Source of the DNA: Bacillus sp. FJAT-27445
GTDB lineage: Bacteria > Bacillota > Bacilli > Bacillales > Cytobacillaceae
Assembly (NCBI RefSeq): GCF_001510665.1
Contig: NZ_LMTI01000002.1
Location: 708,003-765,676, forward strand
Direction: 5' to 3'
Length of the DNA stretch: 57,674 nt
Under the pieces are notes generated by a model. The model made no database searches and was not told the origin of the DNA. It saw only the letters and a list, made by a program, of their open reading frames with translations. Below, in pieces: positions 45,500-54,790 of the stretch (the first letter of the stretch is position 1; the number at the start of each line of letters is the position of its first letter). A program made the position numbers and the translations under genes.

Positions 45500-46771
45500 A
45501 TGAGCGGCTATAACGCAGTTTCAGCAAAAAATACGGAAAATGCTCCAAACGGTAACGGTCTATATTCACAAACTGTAGCTTTCTCCCATTACAATAATCT
45601 TTCAGCTCAATTACCAACCGAACCCAAAACTGGTCAATTGGTAGCTGGTGGTATAAAAGAGCAAGCTGAACAGTGCTTTAAAAATATCAAGGCAATTGTA
45701 GAAAGCATCGATCATGTTATGAGCGATATTGTTAGAATCACTGTATTCGTTAAGGATATCAAAGATGTTGACGCTGTAGATGAAGTTTATAAAACATTCT
45801 TCCCAACCTATGTTCCTTCACGGACAACAGTTGCAGTTGCAGCTTTGCCGATGGATGCTTTGGTGCAAATTGAAGCACTTGTTTCACACGGTGAAGGTAC
45901 AATTCCGAACGCACCACAAGCAGGCGACCTCATAAAACTTACAAATAACACGCTAAATGCACCAATATGCCCTCTATCTACACAAACCGTTTCTTTCTCT
46001 CATTACAATAATCTTTCAGCTCAATTGCCAATTGATCCAAAAACCGGCAGATTGGTAGTTGGCGATGTAAAAGAGCAGACTGCACAGTGCTTAAAGAACA
46101 TTAAGGCAATTTTGGAAAGCATCGACGTTCCTTTTGACGATATCGTTAAAATCAACGTTTTCCTTACAGACTTGGCTGATACTGAAGCAGTAAATGAAGT
46201 TTACTCTCGTTTCTTCCCGGATTCAGCGATTGCAAGGGCTGTAGCCTACGTCCCTGCACGTACAACAGTTCAAGCTGCTGCTTTACCTTTGGGTGCTTCT
46301 GTTCAAATTGAAGCAGTCGTGTCACACGGAGACGGTACACCTCCACAAGAGATTGAAGACAGACACGGAATTGTTATCTGGGCAAACAACACTGAAAATG
46401 CACCACAGGATTCTCTATCTACACAAACTGTAGCGTTCTCTCATTACAATCACCTTTCAGCTCAATTGCCTTTGGACCCAAAAACGGGCGAATTGGTAGC
46501 TGGTGGTGTAAAAGAGCAGGCTGCACAGTGCTTGAAGAATATTAAGGCAATTGTAGAAAGCATTGATCACGCTTTGGAAGATGTCGTTAAAGTGAATATC
46601 TTCATTAAAAATATTGAAGATATTGATGTGGTAGACGAAGCTTACAAAACATTGTTCCCACAAGGTACTCCTGCACGTAGAGTAGTTGGCGTATCAGCTT
46701 TGCCTAAAGATGCTTTGATCCAAATTGATGCGATTGTATCAAATGCTGAAGGAACACCTCGAAAAGCATAA
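45500..46771 (+). CDS. Tandem three-domain RidA/YjgF-family protein
   Basis: This 423-residue protein is three RidA domains in a row (about 1-140, 141-288, 289-423). Each has a copy of NLSAQLP.DPKTG, KEQ..QC.KNIKAI.ESID and the Arg-containing P-x-R turn (R108, R254, R393). RidA proteins are normally homotrimers of about 125 residues that hydrolyse enamine/imine intermediates. Domain 1 keeps a tyrosine in GLYSQT while domains 2 and 3 have LSTQT; domain 2 has an 8-residue insertion. Codon use is more A+T-rich than that of neighbours. GGGG lies before the ATG. Confidence 0.88.
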   Translation: MSGYNAVSAKNTENAPNGNGLYSQTVAFSHYNNLSAQLPTEPKTGQLVAGGIKEQAEQCFKNIKAIVESIDHVMSDIVRITVFVKDIKDVDAVDEVYKTFFPTYVPSRTTVAVAALPMDALVQIEALVSHGEGTIPNAPQAGDLIKLTNNTLNAPICPLSTQTVSFSHYNNLSAQLPIDPKTGRLVVGDVKEQTAQCLKNIKAILESIDVPFDDIVKINVFLTDLADTEAVNEVYSRFFPDSAIARAVAYVPARTTVQAAALPLGASVQIEAVVSHGDGTPPQEIEDRHGIVIWANNTENAPQDSLSTQTVAFSHYNHLSAQLPLDPKTGELVAGGVKEQAAQCLKNIKAIVESIDHALEDVVKVNIFIKNIEDIDVVDEAYKTLFPQGTPARRVVGVSALPKDALIQIDAIVSNAEGTPRKA

Positions 46772-46848
46772 CAGGCATTTGTTTGTAAATACAGGAACGA
46801 TCAAAGTTACAAGTTAAAGCCGATGGTGAATGCGAAATCGCATATCTT

Positions 46849-46896
46849 AAAAAGGGGCTGTCTCAATTGAAAATTGGGACAGCTTCTGTTTTTTAA
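46849..46896 (+). terminator. Terminator after the RidA fusion
   Basis: GCTGTCTCAATT-GAA-AATTGGGACAGC is a near-perfect 12-bp stem followed by TTCTGTTTTTT. Confidence 0.85.
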
Positions 46897-47022
46897 TAGC
46901 GCAGATGAAAAAGCATCGAGACTTTAGCCGATTATGGCAGAAATCTTGATGCTTTTTTAATTTTCGGGCAAATATTAAAGTCAGTCCGGCCCGCAACGAT
47001 TGAAACTAAGCTTCGTAAACAG

Positions 47023-47064
47023 TAAAAAACTCCACGGTTTACGCTATGCGCGTTACCGTGGAGC
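47023..47064 (-). terminator. Terminator of glmS
   Basis: On the minus strand CTCCACGGT...ACCGTGGAG is followed by TTTTTTA, about 80 bp after the glmS stop. Confidence 0.9.
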
Positions 47065-47143
47065 TCAAAATTAAATTATATGGTTTGGAAATTATTTCGA
47101 AACCAGTCTAGGACTTTTTTTACCTACCGACGCGAGTTGCAAA

Positions 47144-48946
47144 CTACTCCACCGTAACCGATTTGGCCAAATTCCTTGGCTTGTCGACGTCGCAGTCGCG
47201 GTGAAGGGCTGCATAGTAAGCTAAAAGCTGCAAAGGGATAACAGAGATAAGCGGTGTTAGCTGTTCATGAACGACTGGCAGAACAAATGTATCTTCGTCT
47301 GTTTCCAGCCCTTTCATGGAAATGATGCACGTATTGGCTCCGCGGGCCGCCACTTCCTTAACGTTGCCGCGGATGCTCAAGTTTACGTTTTCTTGTGTAG
47401 CTAGAGCGATGACTGGAGTTCCTTGCTCGATCAATGCAATCGTGCCGTGCTTCAATTCGCCGCCAGCAAAGCCTTCCGCCTGGATGTAGGAAATTTCCTT
47501 CAACTTTAACGCGGCCTCAAGGCAAACATAATAGTCAACGGCTCTTCCAATAAAGAAGGCATTCCTAGTGACAGTCAAGAATTCCCGCGCGATATGTTCA
47601 ATTGCTTCCTTTGAATCGCACAGGGCTTCAATAGCGTTCGCGACAATGCCGAGCTCCTGAATGAGATCGAAGCCAATTTCGCGGCCGCGGCTCTTTGCTG
47701 AAACCTCTGCAAGAATGGCGAGAACAGCTAGCTGGGCGGTGTACGCCTTAGTGGATGCGACGGCGATTTCAGGGCCAGCATGGAGCAGCAGCGTATAGTC
47801 TGCTTCACGGGAAAGAGTCGAGCCTGGAACGTTCGTGATTGTCAGGGCCGGATAGCCCATTTCCTTCACCTGTACAAGGACAGCGCGGCTGTCGGCTGTC
47901 TCGCCGCTCTGCGATATGAACACAAACAGCGGCTTCTCGGAAAGAAGCGGCATGTTGTAGCCAAACTCGCTTGAGATATGGACCTCGACTGGAATCCCCG
48001 CAAGCTTTTCGATCATCTGCTTCCCAACAAGACCTGCATGGTAGGAAGTACCAGCGGCAATAATATAAATCCTGTCCGCAGCCTTGATGGCGTCAACAAT
48101 CTCACTGTCGATCGATAATCCAACGTTTTCATCCTGGTACTTCTGGATGATTTTTCGCATGACAAGCGGCTGCTCGTCAATTTCCTTCAGCATATAGTGA
48201 GGGTATGTGCCCTTTTCGATATCGCTTGCATCAAGCTCAGCCTTATATGGCGCGCGGCTAATTTTCTCGCCTTTTAGGTTCTGGATAGTCACTTCATCCT
48301 TTTTCACAATGACGATTTCCTTGTCCATTAGCTCAACATACTGGTCGGTTACCTGCAGCATCGCCATGGCGTCGCTCGCGACAACATTGAACGCATCACC
48401 AAGGCCTATGAGTAGCGGGCTCTTGTTTTTTGCGACAAAGATGGTTTCGTTGTCCTCCCTATCCAGCAATGCAAGTGCATATGAGCCCTTAAGAAGGGTA
48501 AGCGTTTTGCGGAAAGCATCAATGGTGCTAAGGCCTTCTTTTGCAAAAAGCTCAATCATCTGGACGATGACTTCTGTATCTGTATCGCTTTGAAGCTCGA
48601 CAGTCTGCAAATATTCACGCTGAAGCTCCGAATAGTTCTCGATTACGCCATTATGGACGAGCGTAAACCTGCTTGTGCGGCTTTGATGGGGATGGGCATT
48701 GCGTTTACTTGGCGCACCATGGGTTGCCCAGCGGGTATGCCCAATTCCAGCCTTAGCTTCAACACCTAGTTCAACAATCCCTCTCAGGTCTGCAATTCGG
48801 CCCTTTTCCTTGAAAACTTGAATACCCTCACTATTCATGACGGCGATTCCGGCTGAGTCATAGCCTCGGTATTCAAGCTTTTCCAGGCCTTTTAGTAAAA
48901 TTTCCTTCGAATCCGTATTTCCTATATATCCAACGATTCCACACAT
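47144..48946 (-). CDS. glmS: Glutamine--fructose-6-phosphate aminotransferase GlmS
   Basis: The 600-residue enzyme has the N-terminal glutaminase domain beginning MCGIVGYIG (cysteine 2 is the nucleophile) and two SIS sugar isomerase domains with SQSGETADS. It makes glucosamine-6-phosphate, the first step to UDP-GlcNAc. A GGAGGA ribosome site is 6 bases before the ATG. It is controlled by the ribozyme just upstream. Confidence 0.97.
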   Translation of the reverse strand: MCGIVGYIGNTDSKEILLKGLEKLEYRGYDSAGIAVMNSEGIQVFKEKGRIADLRGIVELGVEAKAGIGHTRWATHGAPSKRNAHPHQSRTSRFTLVHNGVIENYSELQREYLQTVELQSDTDTEVIVQMIELFAKEGLSTIDAFRKTLTLLKGSYALALLDREDNETIFVAKNKSPLLIGLGDAFNVVASDAMAMLQVTDQYVELMDKEIVIVKKDEVTIQNLKGEKISRAPYKAELDASDIEKGTYPHYMLKEIDEQPLVMRKIIQKYQDENVGLSIDSEIVDAIKAADRIYIIAAGTSYHAGLVGKQMIEKLAGIPVEVHISSEFGYNMPLLSEKPLFVFISQSGETADSRAVLVQVKEMGYPALTITNVPGSTLSREADYTLLLHAGPEIAVASTKAYTAQLAVLAILAEVSAKSRGREIGFDLIQELGIVANAIEALCDSKEAIEHIAREFLTVTRNAFFIGRAVDYYVCLEAALKLKEISYIQAEGFAGGELKHGTIALIEQGTPVIALATQENVNLSIRGNVKEVAARGANTCIISMKGLETDEDTFVLPVVHEQLTPLISVIPLQLLAYYAALHRDCDVDKPRNLAKSVTVE

Positions 48947-49049
48947 ATTCTAGTCCTCCTGATGCAAGAGGGCAAAACCGTGCCGAGGGCAAAGCATGCC
49001 CCCTTATCTCCGTAATGTTCTCCATTAGGATGCCTTTGCAAGACATCCT

Positions 49050-49214
49050 TTATTTACGCGCAGCTTGCTTCCCTTTGTCCATCAAGTTGCCTCAATGTTT
49101 TAAGGAGCAAGATTCGGCCGTGCGCTGCGACCGGGAGGCATCCGCCGAAACATTCGATAAACCTCCACCTCGTCAACTAACCCCTTCTCCGTACAGGTTA
49201 GTTCTGGCGCTTAT
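49050..49214 (-). ncRNA. glmS ribozyme
   Basis: On the minus strand the transcript carries AGCGCCAGAAC at the cleavage site (49211), GACGAGGTGGAGG, TATCGAA, TTTCGGCGGATGCCTCCCGG and the P3/P4 arms with GGACAAAGGGAAGC, all as in B. subtilis. GlcN6P-dependent self-cleavage 5' of this RNA lowers glmS mRNA. The P1 helix is extended (AACTAACC pairing with GGTTAGTT). Confidence 0.95.
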
Positions 49215-49392
49215 GTTGCTATTGCCAACCTCTGTCCACCTTTCCATTTTAAACTGGTTTGTTTTGACAAATTCAATTTTGCAAACAAGCAAATAACATG
49301 TTACATGAAGAAGATATATCCGTCAAGATGAAGAGTTTCCCTGTTTTTACCCAGGCCGCATGGACTAAAAACTATTTTATTGCTAATAAAAT
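49215..49392. other. Promoter region of glmS
   Basis: A+T-rich. On the minus strand two promoter-like pairs can be seen: TTGACG with TAACAT at 17 bases, and TAAAAT closer to the ribozyme. I cannot choose between them. Confidence 0.45.
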
Positions 49393-49426
49393 ATGCATAA
49401 GGGAATGGTTCGGTTCCCTTATGCAT
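49393..49426 (-). terminator. Hairpin after glmM
   Basis: ATGCATAAGGGAA...TTCCCTTATGCAT is a perfect stem; minus-strand reading is followed by ATTTTATT, a weak T tract. Confidence 0.65.
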
Positions 49427-49436
49427 AGGATAAGCT

Positions 49437-50786
49437 CTATTCTTTTAGACCCATTTCCGCTTCTACTATTGCGGCAATTCTGTTTACATAGTCATTGCAT
49501 AGCTCTTCGGTCGGGGCTTCGGCCATGACGCGTACGAGCGGCTCGGTTCCGGATGGACGGACAAGGATACGCCCGTCGCCAGCCATTTCCGCTTCCACCT
49601 GTTCAATGATTTCTTTCACCTTTTCATTGTCTGTTACATGGTATTTGTCTGTTACCCGGATGTTAACCAGGATTTGTGGGAACTTTTGTATTTCATTCGC
49701 CAGTTCGGATAACGGCTTCTTTGTCGCCTTCATGATATTTACAAGCTGGAGGCCGGTCAATAGCCCGTCACCTGTTGTATTGTAATCAAGGAAAATAATG
49801 TGGCCAGACTGCTCGCCGCCAAGATTGTAGCCGCTCTTCTTCATTTCCTCGACCACATAGCGGTCTCCGACAGCGGTTTGGACGCTTTGGATCCCATTTC
49901 GCTCCAATCCTTTATAAAATCCAAGGTTGCTCATGACGGTCGATACGACTGTCGACTGCTTAAGCCTGTTATGTTCCTTTAGATACTTACCACAAATGTA
50001 CATAATTTGGTCGCCATCCACGACTTCGCCATTTTCATCGATGGCAATGACACGGTCGCCATCCCCGTCAAATGCAAGCCCAATGTCAGCTCCCTTTTCT
50101 TTTAGAAAAGCGGCCAGAGCCTCTGGATGGGTAGAGCCTACTCCTGCGTTTATATTGAGGCCGTTTGGCGTAGCACCCATAGTGGACAAATCTGCATCCA
50201 GGTCAGCAAACAGATGTGTCGCGAGCGAAGATGTCGCCCCGTGAGCACAATCAAGAGCGATATGAATGCCGGAAAAGTCTTCATCAACGGTTTGCTTGAG
50301 GTATTGAAGATACTTTTGCCCGCCTTCAAAATAATCATTAACAAGCCCAAGATTGGCGCCTACTGGACGAGGCAAGCTGTCCTCCGGCAGGTCCATGAGC
50401 TGTTCAATTTCATTTTCCTGTTCGTCCGAAAGCTTGAACCCATCCGGTCCGAAAAATTTGATTCCGTTGTCCTCAACAGGATTATGCGATGCTGAAATCA
50501 TAACCCCTGCCTGGGCACCAAGAGCCTTAGTCAGATAGGCAACTCCTGGAGTTGAAATGACGCCAAGCCTCATCACCTCTGCTCCTATTGACAAAAGCCC
50601 AGCCACGAGGGCGCCTTCAAGCATATGGCCGGAGACGCGGGTGTCCCGCCCAATAATAACCTTTGGCCTTTCCTTATCTTTTGTGAGAACAAATCCTCCG
50701 AACCTACCCAATTTAAACGCTAATTCGGGTGTCAGCTCGCTGTTGGCAACTCCCCGTACTCCGTCAGTCCCAAAATATTTTCCCAT
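49437..50786 (-). CDS. glmM: Phosphoglucosamine mutase GlmM
   Basis: The 449-residue enzyme has the active-site serine in [12 protein letters not shown], the magnesium loop DGDGDR and the phosphate-binding [12 protein letters not shown]. It converts GlcN6P to GlcN1P. The order cdaA-cdaR-glmM is conserved in Firmicutes, and CdaR/GlmM regulate CdaA. Confidence 0.97.
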   Translation of the reverse strand: MGKYFGTDGVRGVANSELTPELAFKLGRFGGFVLTKDKERPKVIIGRDTRVSGHMLEGALVAGLLSIGAEVMRLGVISTPGVAYLTKALGAQAGVMISASHNPVEDNGIKFFGPDGFKLSDEQENEIEQLMDLPEDSLPRPVGANLGLVNDYFEGGQKYLQYLKQTVDEDFSGIHIALDCAHGATSSLATHLFADLDADLSTMGATPNGLNINAGVGSTHPEALAAFLKEKGADIGLAFDGDGDRVIAIDENGEVVDGDQIMYICGKYLKEHNRLKQSTVVSTVMSNLGFYKGLERNGIQSVQTAVGDRYVVEEMKKSGYNLGGEQSGHIIFLDYNTTGDGLLTGLQLVNIMKATKKPLSELANEIQKFPQILVNIRVTDKYHVTDNEKVKEIIEQVEAEMAGDGRILVRPSGTEPLVRVMAEAPTEELCNDYVNRIAAIVEAEMGLKE

Positions 50787-50825
50787 GTATAATCGCTCCT
50801 TCTACTGAATCCACATCAAATAGTC

Positions 50826-52058
50826 TTATGCATCTGTTTTTGTTATCGTAACGGTAGCCGTTGATTTGGCCATCCTCCAGGAAACATCGTTTGGCCCGTC
50901 GACCTCTATGTCAACATCATGGTCTCCCTCTTCCAAACCCGACAGTTCAATAAACAGCCTAAAGTCCGAAGGGTCAATTGAATCTATTTTATCGGTTGGC
51001 CCATAGACAAGCAGGGTGGTGCTGCCGTTCGCCGGATCTTTGAAGACAGCCTTTTGATCGGGTGAAAGTCCCCTGATATTGACCGGTATGGAAGATATAC
51101 GTTTCTCTTCCTCATCCTTTCGTACCTTTACATTTACTTTGACCAGTTCAGGTGAAACCTTTTTGATTCCCTCCGAAATGATGACAGGAACGGTAACCGT
51201 TCCGCTTTCTTTGATTTTGCTTAAATCTACTTCCGCTCTCACTGCCTTCGTTGCGGCCAGGACATCCTCATCTGCGGTGATGACGGCATCCTTTACATCT
51301 AGTTCAATTGATTCAAGAACTAGCCCATCCGGCAGGGATCCTTTTTGCACAATATTGATAGGCACCTGTTTTGTCATACTTTTAAGTGGGATAGTTACTT
51401 CCACTGAATCCGGCTCGACAATGACGCTGAGCTTGTTTAGCTCCTTGTCAAAAACTCGTATTTTAGCATCCCTTGTGGTTGTCTGTTCTAATGGCCTTTT
51501 CAAATCAACTGTAGCTTTCACATAGGTTATGCTATCAATTATATCCCTTGCCCCGGTAATCTTTACTTTGTCCGGGCTTACCTTTGGAGGAGAGGCTGCG
51601 AACCCTTCCTTGACCATTGAAGTGTTGTATTCCGGTTCTACACTGAATTCCTTGGTAATTCTCTCCTGGACAGATATCGTAACAGTCGATGGGGAAAGCA
51701 CGGCATCTAATTTATCGGAAAGTTCCCGGACCTTAAGTTTCACAGATTGGTTGCCTACCTGTGCTCCCTCGAGGTCAACATATACTTCGAAGTTCCTTAG
51801 TGTTTTAGCGTTTTGCACATGGCTTTTTGGGCCCGTAATCTTCATATTCACTGTTTCAGGTATGCCTGTGACAATCAGGTTTTTTGTATCATAATACGCG
51901 TTTACCGGAACATCTTTTATTGTTTCAGTCGTTTCATCTCCCGGTACGTAAATCTCATTCAGCTTTTTACCTTCGGTCGGTACAGAGGAATAAAGCAGGA
52001 TTGCGAGCAACAGGGCGACGATTTTGACAAACCAGCCGTTATCCAGCATTTTATCCAT
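50826..52058 (-). CDS. cdaR: CdaA regulator CdaR (YbbR repeats)
   Basis: The 410-residue protein has one N-terminal transmembrane helix (about 10-25) and about four extracytoplasmic YbbR repeats, seen as recurring VPVxxxxxG and VxVxGPxxxxxxxxxxxxVDL patterns. It modulates CdaA. The start overlaps the cdaA stop by 8 bp. Confidence 0.94.
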   Translation of the reverse strand: MDKMLDNGWFVKIVALLLAILLYSSVPTEGKKLNEIYVPGDETTETIKDVPVNAYYDTKNLIVTGIPETVNMKITGPKSHVQNAKTLRNFEVYVDLEGAQVGNQSVKLKVRELSDKLDAVLSPSTVTISVQERITKEFSVEPEYNTSMVKEGFAASPPKVSPDKVKITGARDIIDSITYVKATVDLKRPLEQTTTRDAKIRVFDKELNKLSVIVEPDSVEVTIPLKSMTKQVPINIVQKGSLPDGLVLESIELDVKDAVITADEDVLAATKAVRAEVDLSKIKESGTVTVPVIISEGIKKVSPELVKVNVKVRKDEEEKRISSIPVNIRGLSPDQKAVFKDPANGSTTLLVYGPTDKIDSIDPSDFRLFIELSGLEEGDHDVDIEVDGPNDVSWRMAKSTATVTITKTDA

Positions 52059-52878
52059 TTTTCTTCATCCTCCAATTCCAAAGGGTTGAAGATGTGGTTT
52101 TTCCTTTGTCTTTTCCAACAAATTCGTTGTTAATCATATCCTTGAAGGTATCCATGCTTAAATCCCGATACAATTCTCCATTTTTGGTAAGTGAGATGCT
52201 ACCCGTTTCCTCGGATACGATGATGGTAATACTGTCTGTGACTTCACTGATGCCAAGTGCCGCCCGATGCCTTGTCCCGAGTTCCTTCGAAATAAATGGG
52301 CTTTCCGATAAAGGGAGATAGCATGCTGCTGCGGCAACATTATTCTTTTGTAAAATAACAGCTCCGTCATGCAATGGCGTGTTCGGGATGAATATGTTGA
52401 TCAGCAGTTCAGAAGATACCTTTCCATCAAGCCGGATTCCTGTTTCGATATAGTCAGTCATACCGGTTTCACGTTCTATCGAAATAAGGGCCCCAATCCT
52501 TCGCTTTGCCATATAATCGGCGGCTTTAAAAATTGCAGCTGCCGTTTTCTCGACTTCCTCTTCTTCCTGTCCGCCGCTCCTTGAAAAGAATCTGCCCCGG
52601 CCAAGCTGCTCAAGCGCCCTTCTTAACTCAGGCTGGAAAATAATAATGATGGCAAGGAAACCCCATGTAATAATGTTGTCCACAATCCAGCTTAAGGTAC
52701 GCAGGTCAAAAGTATCACTGAGGACCTTAACAATCAAAATGACGAAAATCCCTTTTAAAAGCTGGACTGCCTTCGTCCCTTTTATTAACATTATCAGTTT
52801 ATAAACGACGTACCAAACGATGGCAATGTCGACTATGCTGGCTAAGTATTTAAAAAGTGAAAAATCTCCAAAAGACAT
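52051..52878 (-). CDS. cdaA: Diadenylate cyclase CdaA (DisA_N domain)
   Basis: The 275-residue protein has three N-terminal transmembrane helices and a DAC domain with the catalytic LHDGAVIL and GTRHRAALG motifs. It makes c-di-AMP, which controls potassium and wall homeostasis. It heads the cdaA-cdaR-glmM set. The upstream gap 52879-53132 shows no further gene. Confidence 0.96.
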   Translation of the reverse strand: MSFGDFSLFKYLASIVDIAIVWYVVYKLIMLIKGTKAVQLLKGIFVILIVKVLSDTFDLRTLSWIVDNIITWGFLAIIIIFQPELRRALEQLGRGRFFSRSGGQEEEEVEKTAAAIFKAADYMAKRRIGALISIERETGMTDYIETGIRLDGKVSSELLINIFIPNTPLHDGAVILQKNNVAAAACYLPLSESPFISKELGTRHRAALGISEVTDSITIIVSEETGSISLTKNGELYRDLSMDTFKDMINNEFVGKDKGKTTSSTLWNWRMKKNG

Positions 52879-53112
52879 CGGTATTCCTCCGTAGCGTATT
52901 TAGAAAGGTGCCTAAAAGTCTGCCCTTTATAGAAAAAAGTTGTTTGCCCGGCTGCCTGAATGCAGTCCGGTTACCTTGATGCCAGCTTCACAAAATGAAT
53001 GATTGGAAATTCATATGGTTTGATATGTAACTTTCTCATTATACCATAAAATGATTCAGGACGAAGGTTTGCGGACCAAATGTACAGCAGTTTTCAAAAC
53101 CTTTTGGAACGA

Positions 53113-53142
53113 AAAAAAGCCACAACGGCGGCTTATTTTTCG
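53113..53142 (-). terminator. Terminator of sigW-rsiW
   Basis: On the minus strand AAGCC...GGCTT is followed by TTTTTT, overlapping the rsiW stop region. Confidence 0.7.
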
Positions 53143-53786
53143 CTAGGTTCCTTCTGGCCATCAAGGCTAACTAGTTCCGTTGCTGTTTTTTTAATTTGAT
53201 ACCATATCCAATCAAATGCACGGTCAACCTCTTCAATCTTCCCGGTCACGTGTCCCGCGGAGGCCAAGTATTTCTCTCCGTTACTAACGGTGACCTCTCC
53301 GTTAATCACAGTGACATTTCCCTGGACTTCACCTTCTATTTTAATATCACCATTTTTTACAACCAGGTCTCCTTTTATAACCTTTCCTGCTGGAACTATG
53401 ACTGTGTGATCCTCCACTACGACTTGGCCAGCGTTGGTTGTCGAAAACTCACGGTCGCTATCCCATGCCGAGAAAAGGCTTCCCGCCATTAAGAAAAGGA
53501 AGACTGCTGCTGCTGTGACAATTGGATGATGCTTCATCCACCTCTGCACCCCGACTTTTTTCTTTTCTTTAGGAAGCTTAGCCATTACTGATTGGGTAAA
53601 ATTTTCTGGCGCATGGACATTCGCGGTACTCCGGATTAGGGCGACTGTTTTTTTCATTTCATGAAACATGCTCTGGCAAGCTTTGCAAGTACCTAAATGA
53701 GCTTTCAACTTTTGTTCATGCTCGGGATCTAAATCGTCATCAAGAAATTCATGCATATAAACAATTATTTCCTCGGGACAGTTCAC
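53133..53786 (-). CDS. rsiW: Anti-sigma-W factor RsiW
   Basis: The 217-residue protein has a zinc-anti-sigma domain with H-x3-C-x2-C (H30, C34, C37), one transmembrane helix (about 86-107) and an extracytoplasmic beta-rich part (KGDLVVKNGDIKIEGEVQG) as in B. subtilis RsiW. Regulated proteolysis frees SigW. The start is taken as the GTG at 53786 (MNCPEE); an in-frame GTG 9 bp upstream lacks spacing. Confidence 0.93.
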   Translation of the reverse strand: MNCPEEIIVYMHEFLDDDLDPEHEQKLKAHLGTCKACQSMFHEMKKTVALIRSTANVHAPENFTQSVMAKLPKEKKKVGVQRWMKHHPIVTAAAVFLFLMAGSLFSAWDSDREFSTTNAGQVVVEDHTVIVPAGKVIKGDLVVKNGDIKIEGEVQGNVTVINGEVTVSNGEKYLASAGHVTGKIEEVDRAFDWIWYQIKKTATELVSLDGQKEPSEK

Positions 53787-53798
53787 ATTATTCACCTC

Positions 53799-54362
53799 TT
53801 ATACATGTCGTAATTGTTTCCTTAATGCTTCCCGCCCTCGATGAATCCTGGTTTTGACAGTTCCCAGGGGCAAATCGAGTATTTCACTTATTTCATTAAG
53901 CGATAATTCTTCGATATACTTCAGGACAATAACTGACCTGTATTTTTCGGGCAGCTTTACAATTTCCCCCTGAATTGCTTCTTGAAGCTCCAACATTTCA
54001 ACTTCCTTTTCAGGAAGGGGGGAATCAGAAGGAATGCGGGAATAGAGGGTCAATCCCTCTGTACCTGCCATCTCGGCATCCAAATAATAATCCGGCTTTT
54101 TTTTGCGGATTCTGTCAATGCAGAGATTGGTCGCAATCCTGTATAACCAGGTTGAGAATTTGTACTCTTGGTTGAATTTATCGATATTCACATAGGCCCT
54201 AATAAAGGCTTCCTGTGCAATTTCTTCAGCCTCATGCCTGTTTCCAAGCATCCGGTACCCGAGCTGAAAAAGTTTATCCTTATACAGCTCGACAATCTCA
54301 GCAAAAGCGTCCTGGTCACCTTTTTTGATTTGTTTGATTCTTTTTTTGACAAGTGCATCCAA
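53799..54362 (-). CDS. sigW: ECF sigma factor SigW
   Basis: The 187-residue protein has sigma regions 2 (YKDKLFQLGYRMLGN, STWLYRIATNLCIDRIR) and 4 (SLNEISEILDLPLGTVKTRIHRGRE, a helix-turn-helix). It controls envelope-stress genes. Start is TTG with GGAGGTAAAAAA. It lies 12 bp before rsiW. Confidence 0.96.
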   Translation of the reverse strand: MDALVKKRIKQIKKGDQDAFAEIVELYKDKLFQLGYRMLGNRHEAEEIAQEAFIRAYVNIDKFNQEYKFSTWLYRIATNLCIDRIRKKKPDYYLDAEMAGTEGLTLYSRIPSDSPLPEKEVEMLELQEAIQGEIVKLPEKYRSVIVLKYIEELSLNEISEILDLPLGTVKTRIHRGREALRKQLRHV

Positions 54363-54399
54363 TTTTTTACCTCCGCCTCTAATTGCGGCTATGCGATAG

Positions 54400-54425
54400 T
54401 ACGAACCGCTAACAAAAAGGTTTCA
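54400..54425 (-). promoter_or_regulatory. Sigma-W autoregulatory promoter
   Basis: On the minus strand TGAAAC and CGTA are 16 bases apart, an exact match to the sigma-W consensus, about 40 bp before sigW. Confidence 0.93.
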
Positions 54426-54535
54426 TTTATTTAAAAACAATTTTAACAAAATCTTACCATATATGTATCCTGGAGGTTTGAATTTATGGAAGAATGGAGA
54501 TAAAAATAGTAACTTTGAGAAAGGAATTGGTACTT

Positions 54536-54712
54536 ATGCATTTTCAGCTTTCCCAACTGGCCAGGGAAATTGAAAGATCCCGGAGAGAAATGGTCCAGCT
54601 TGCTGCCCAAAAATCCCTTACAGACCGAAATGTCCTGGATGCCAGTACAAAACTGGACTCATTGCTGAACACATATCATCTAATGAGTAACAATAAATAT
54701 AATCCAGTTTAG
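54536..54712 (+). CDS. Spo0E-like aspartyl-phosphate phosphatase
   Basis: The 58-residue protein is a two-helix hairpin with LAREIERSRREM and the signature DASTKLDSLLNTY, matching the SQELD-type motif of Spo0E relatives that dephosphorylate Spo0A. Start at 54536 follows AGAAAGGA; the frame is open to an ATG at 54494. A better ribosome site (GGAGGT at about 54473) leads only to a five-codon ORF (54486-54503). Confidence 0.8.
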   Translation: MHFQLSQLAREIERSRREMVQLAAQKSLTDRNVLDASTKLDSLLNTYHLMSNNKYNPV

Positions 54713-54726
54713 GAAAACCCCTAATT

Positions 54727-54769
54727 AAAAAACCAGCAGCCTCTCTAGGGAGCAACCGCTGGTTTTTTG
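54727..54769. terminator. Bidirectional terminator, Spo0E-like / rocF
   Basis: AAAAAACCAGC...GCTGGTTTTTT, with an inner GCCTCTCTAGGGAGC stem-loop, lies between convergent genes. Confidence 0.85.
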
Positions 54770-54790
54770 TTTTTTAATATCATCATTTCC

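Larger units (their letters stand above)
46772..47143. other. Intergenic region after the RidA fusion
   Basis: No gene. It contains a strong terminator (46849-46896), a second AAGCATCGAG...CTTGATGCTT hairpin followed by TTTTT (about 46910-46960) and the glmS terminator (47023-47064). Confidence 0.7.

Noticed and set aside
46849-46960. IS-element end (GGGGCTGTCTCAA motif)
   Set aside because: The motif forms a normal terminator stem behind the RidA gene; no transposase fragment or second terminal repeat was seen.
53133-53786. Novel bactofilin-like extension on RsiW
   Set aside because: B. subtilis RsiW has the same extracytoplasmic beta-rich region, so it is normal for the family.
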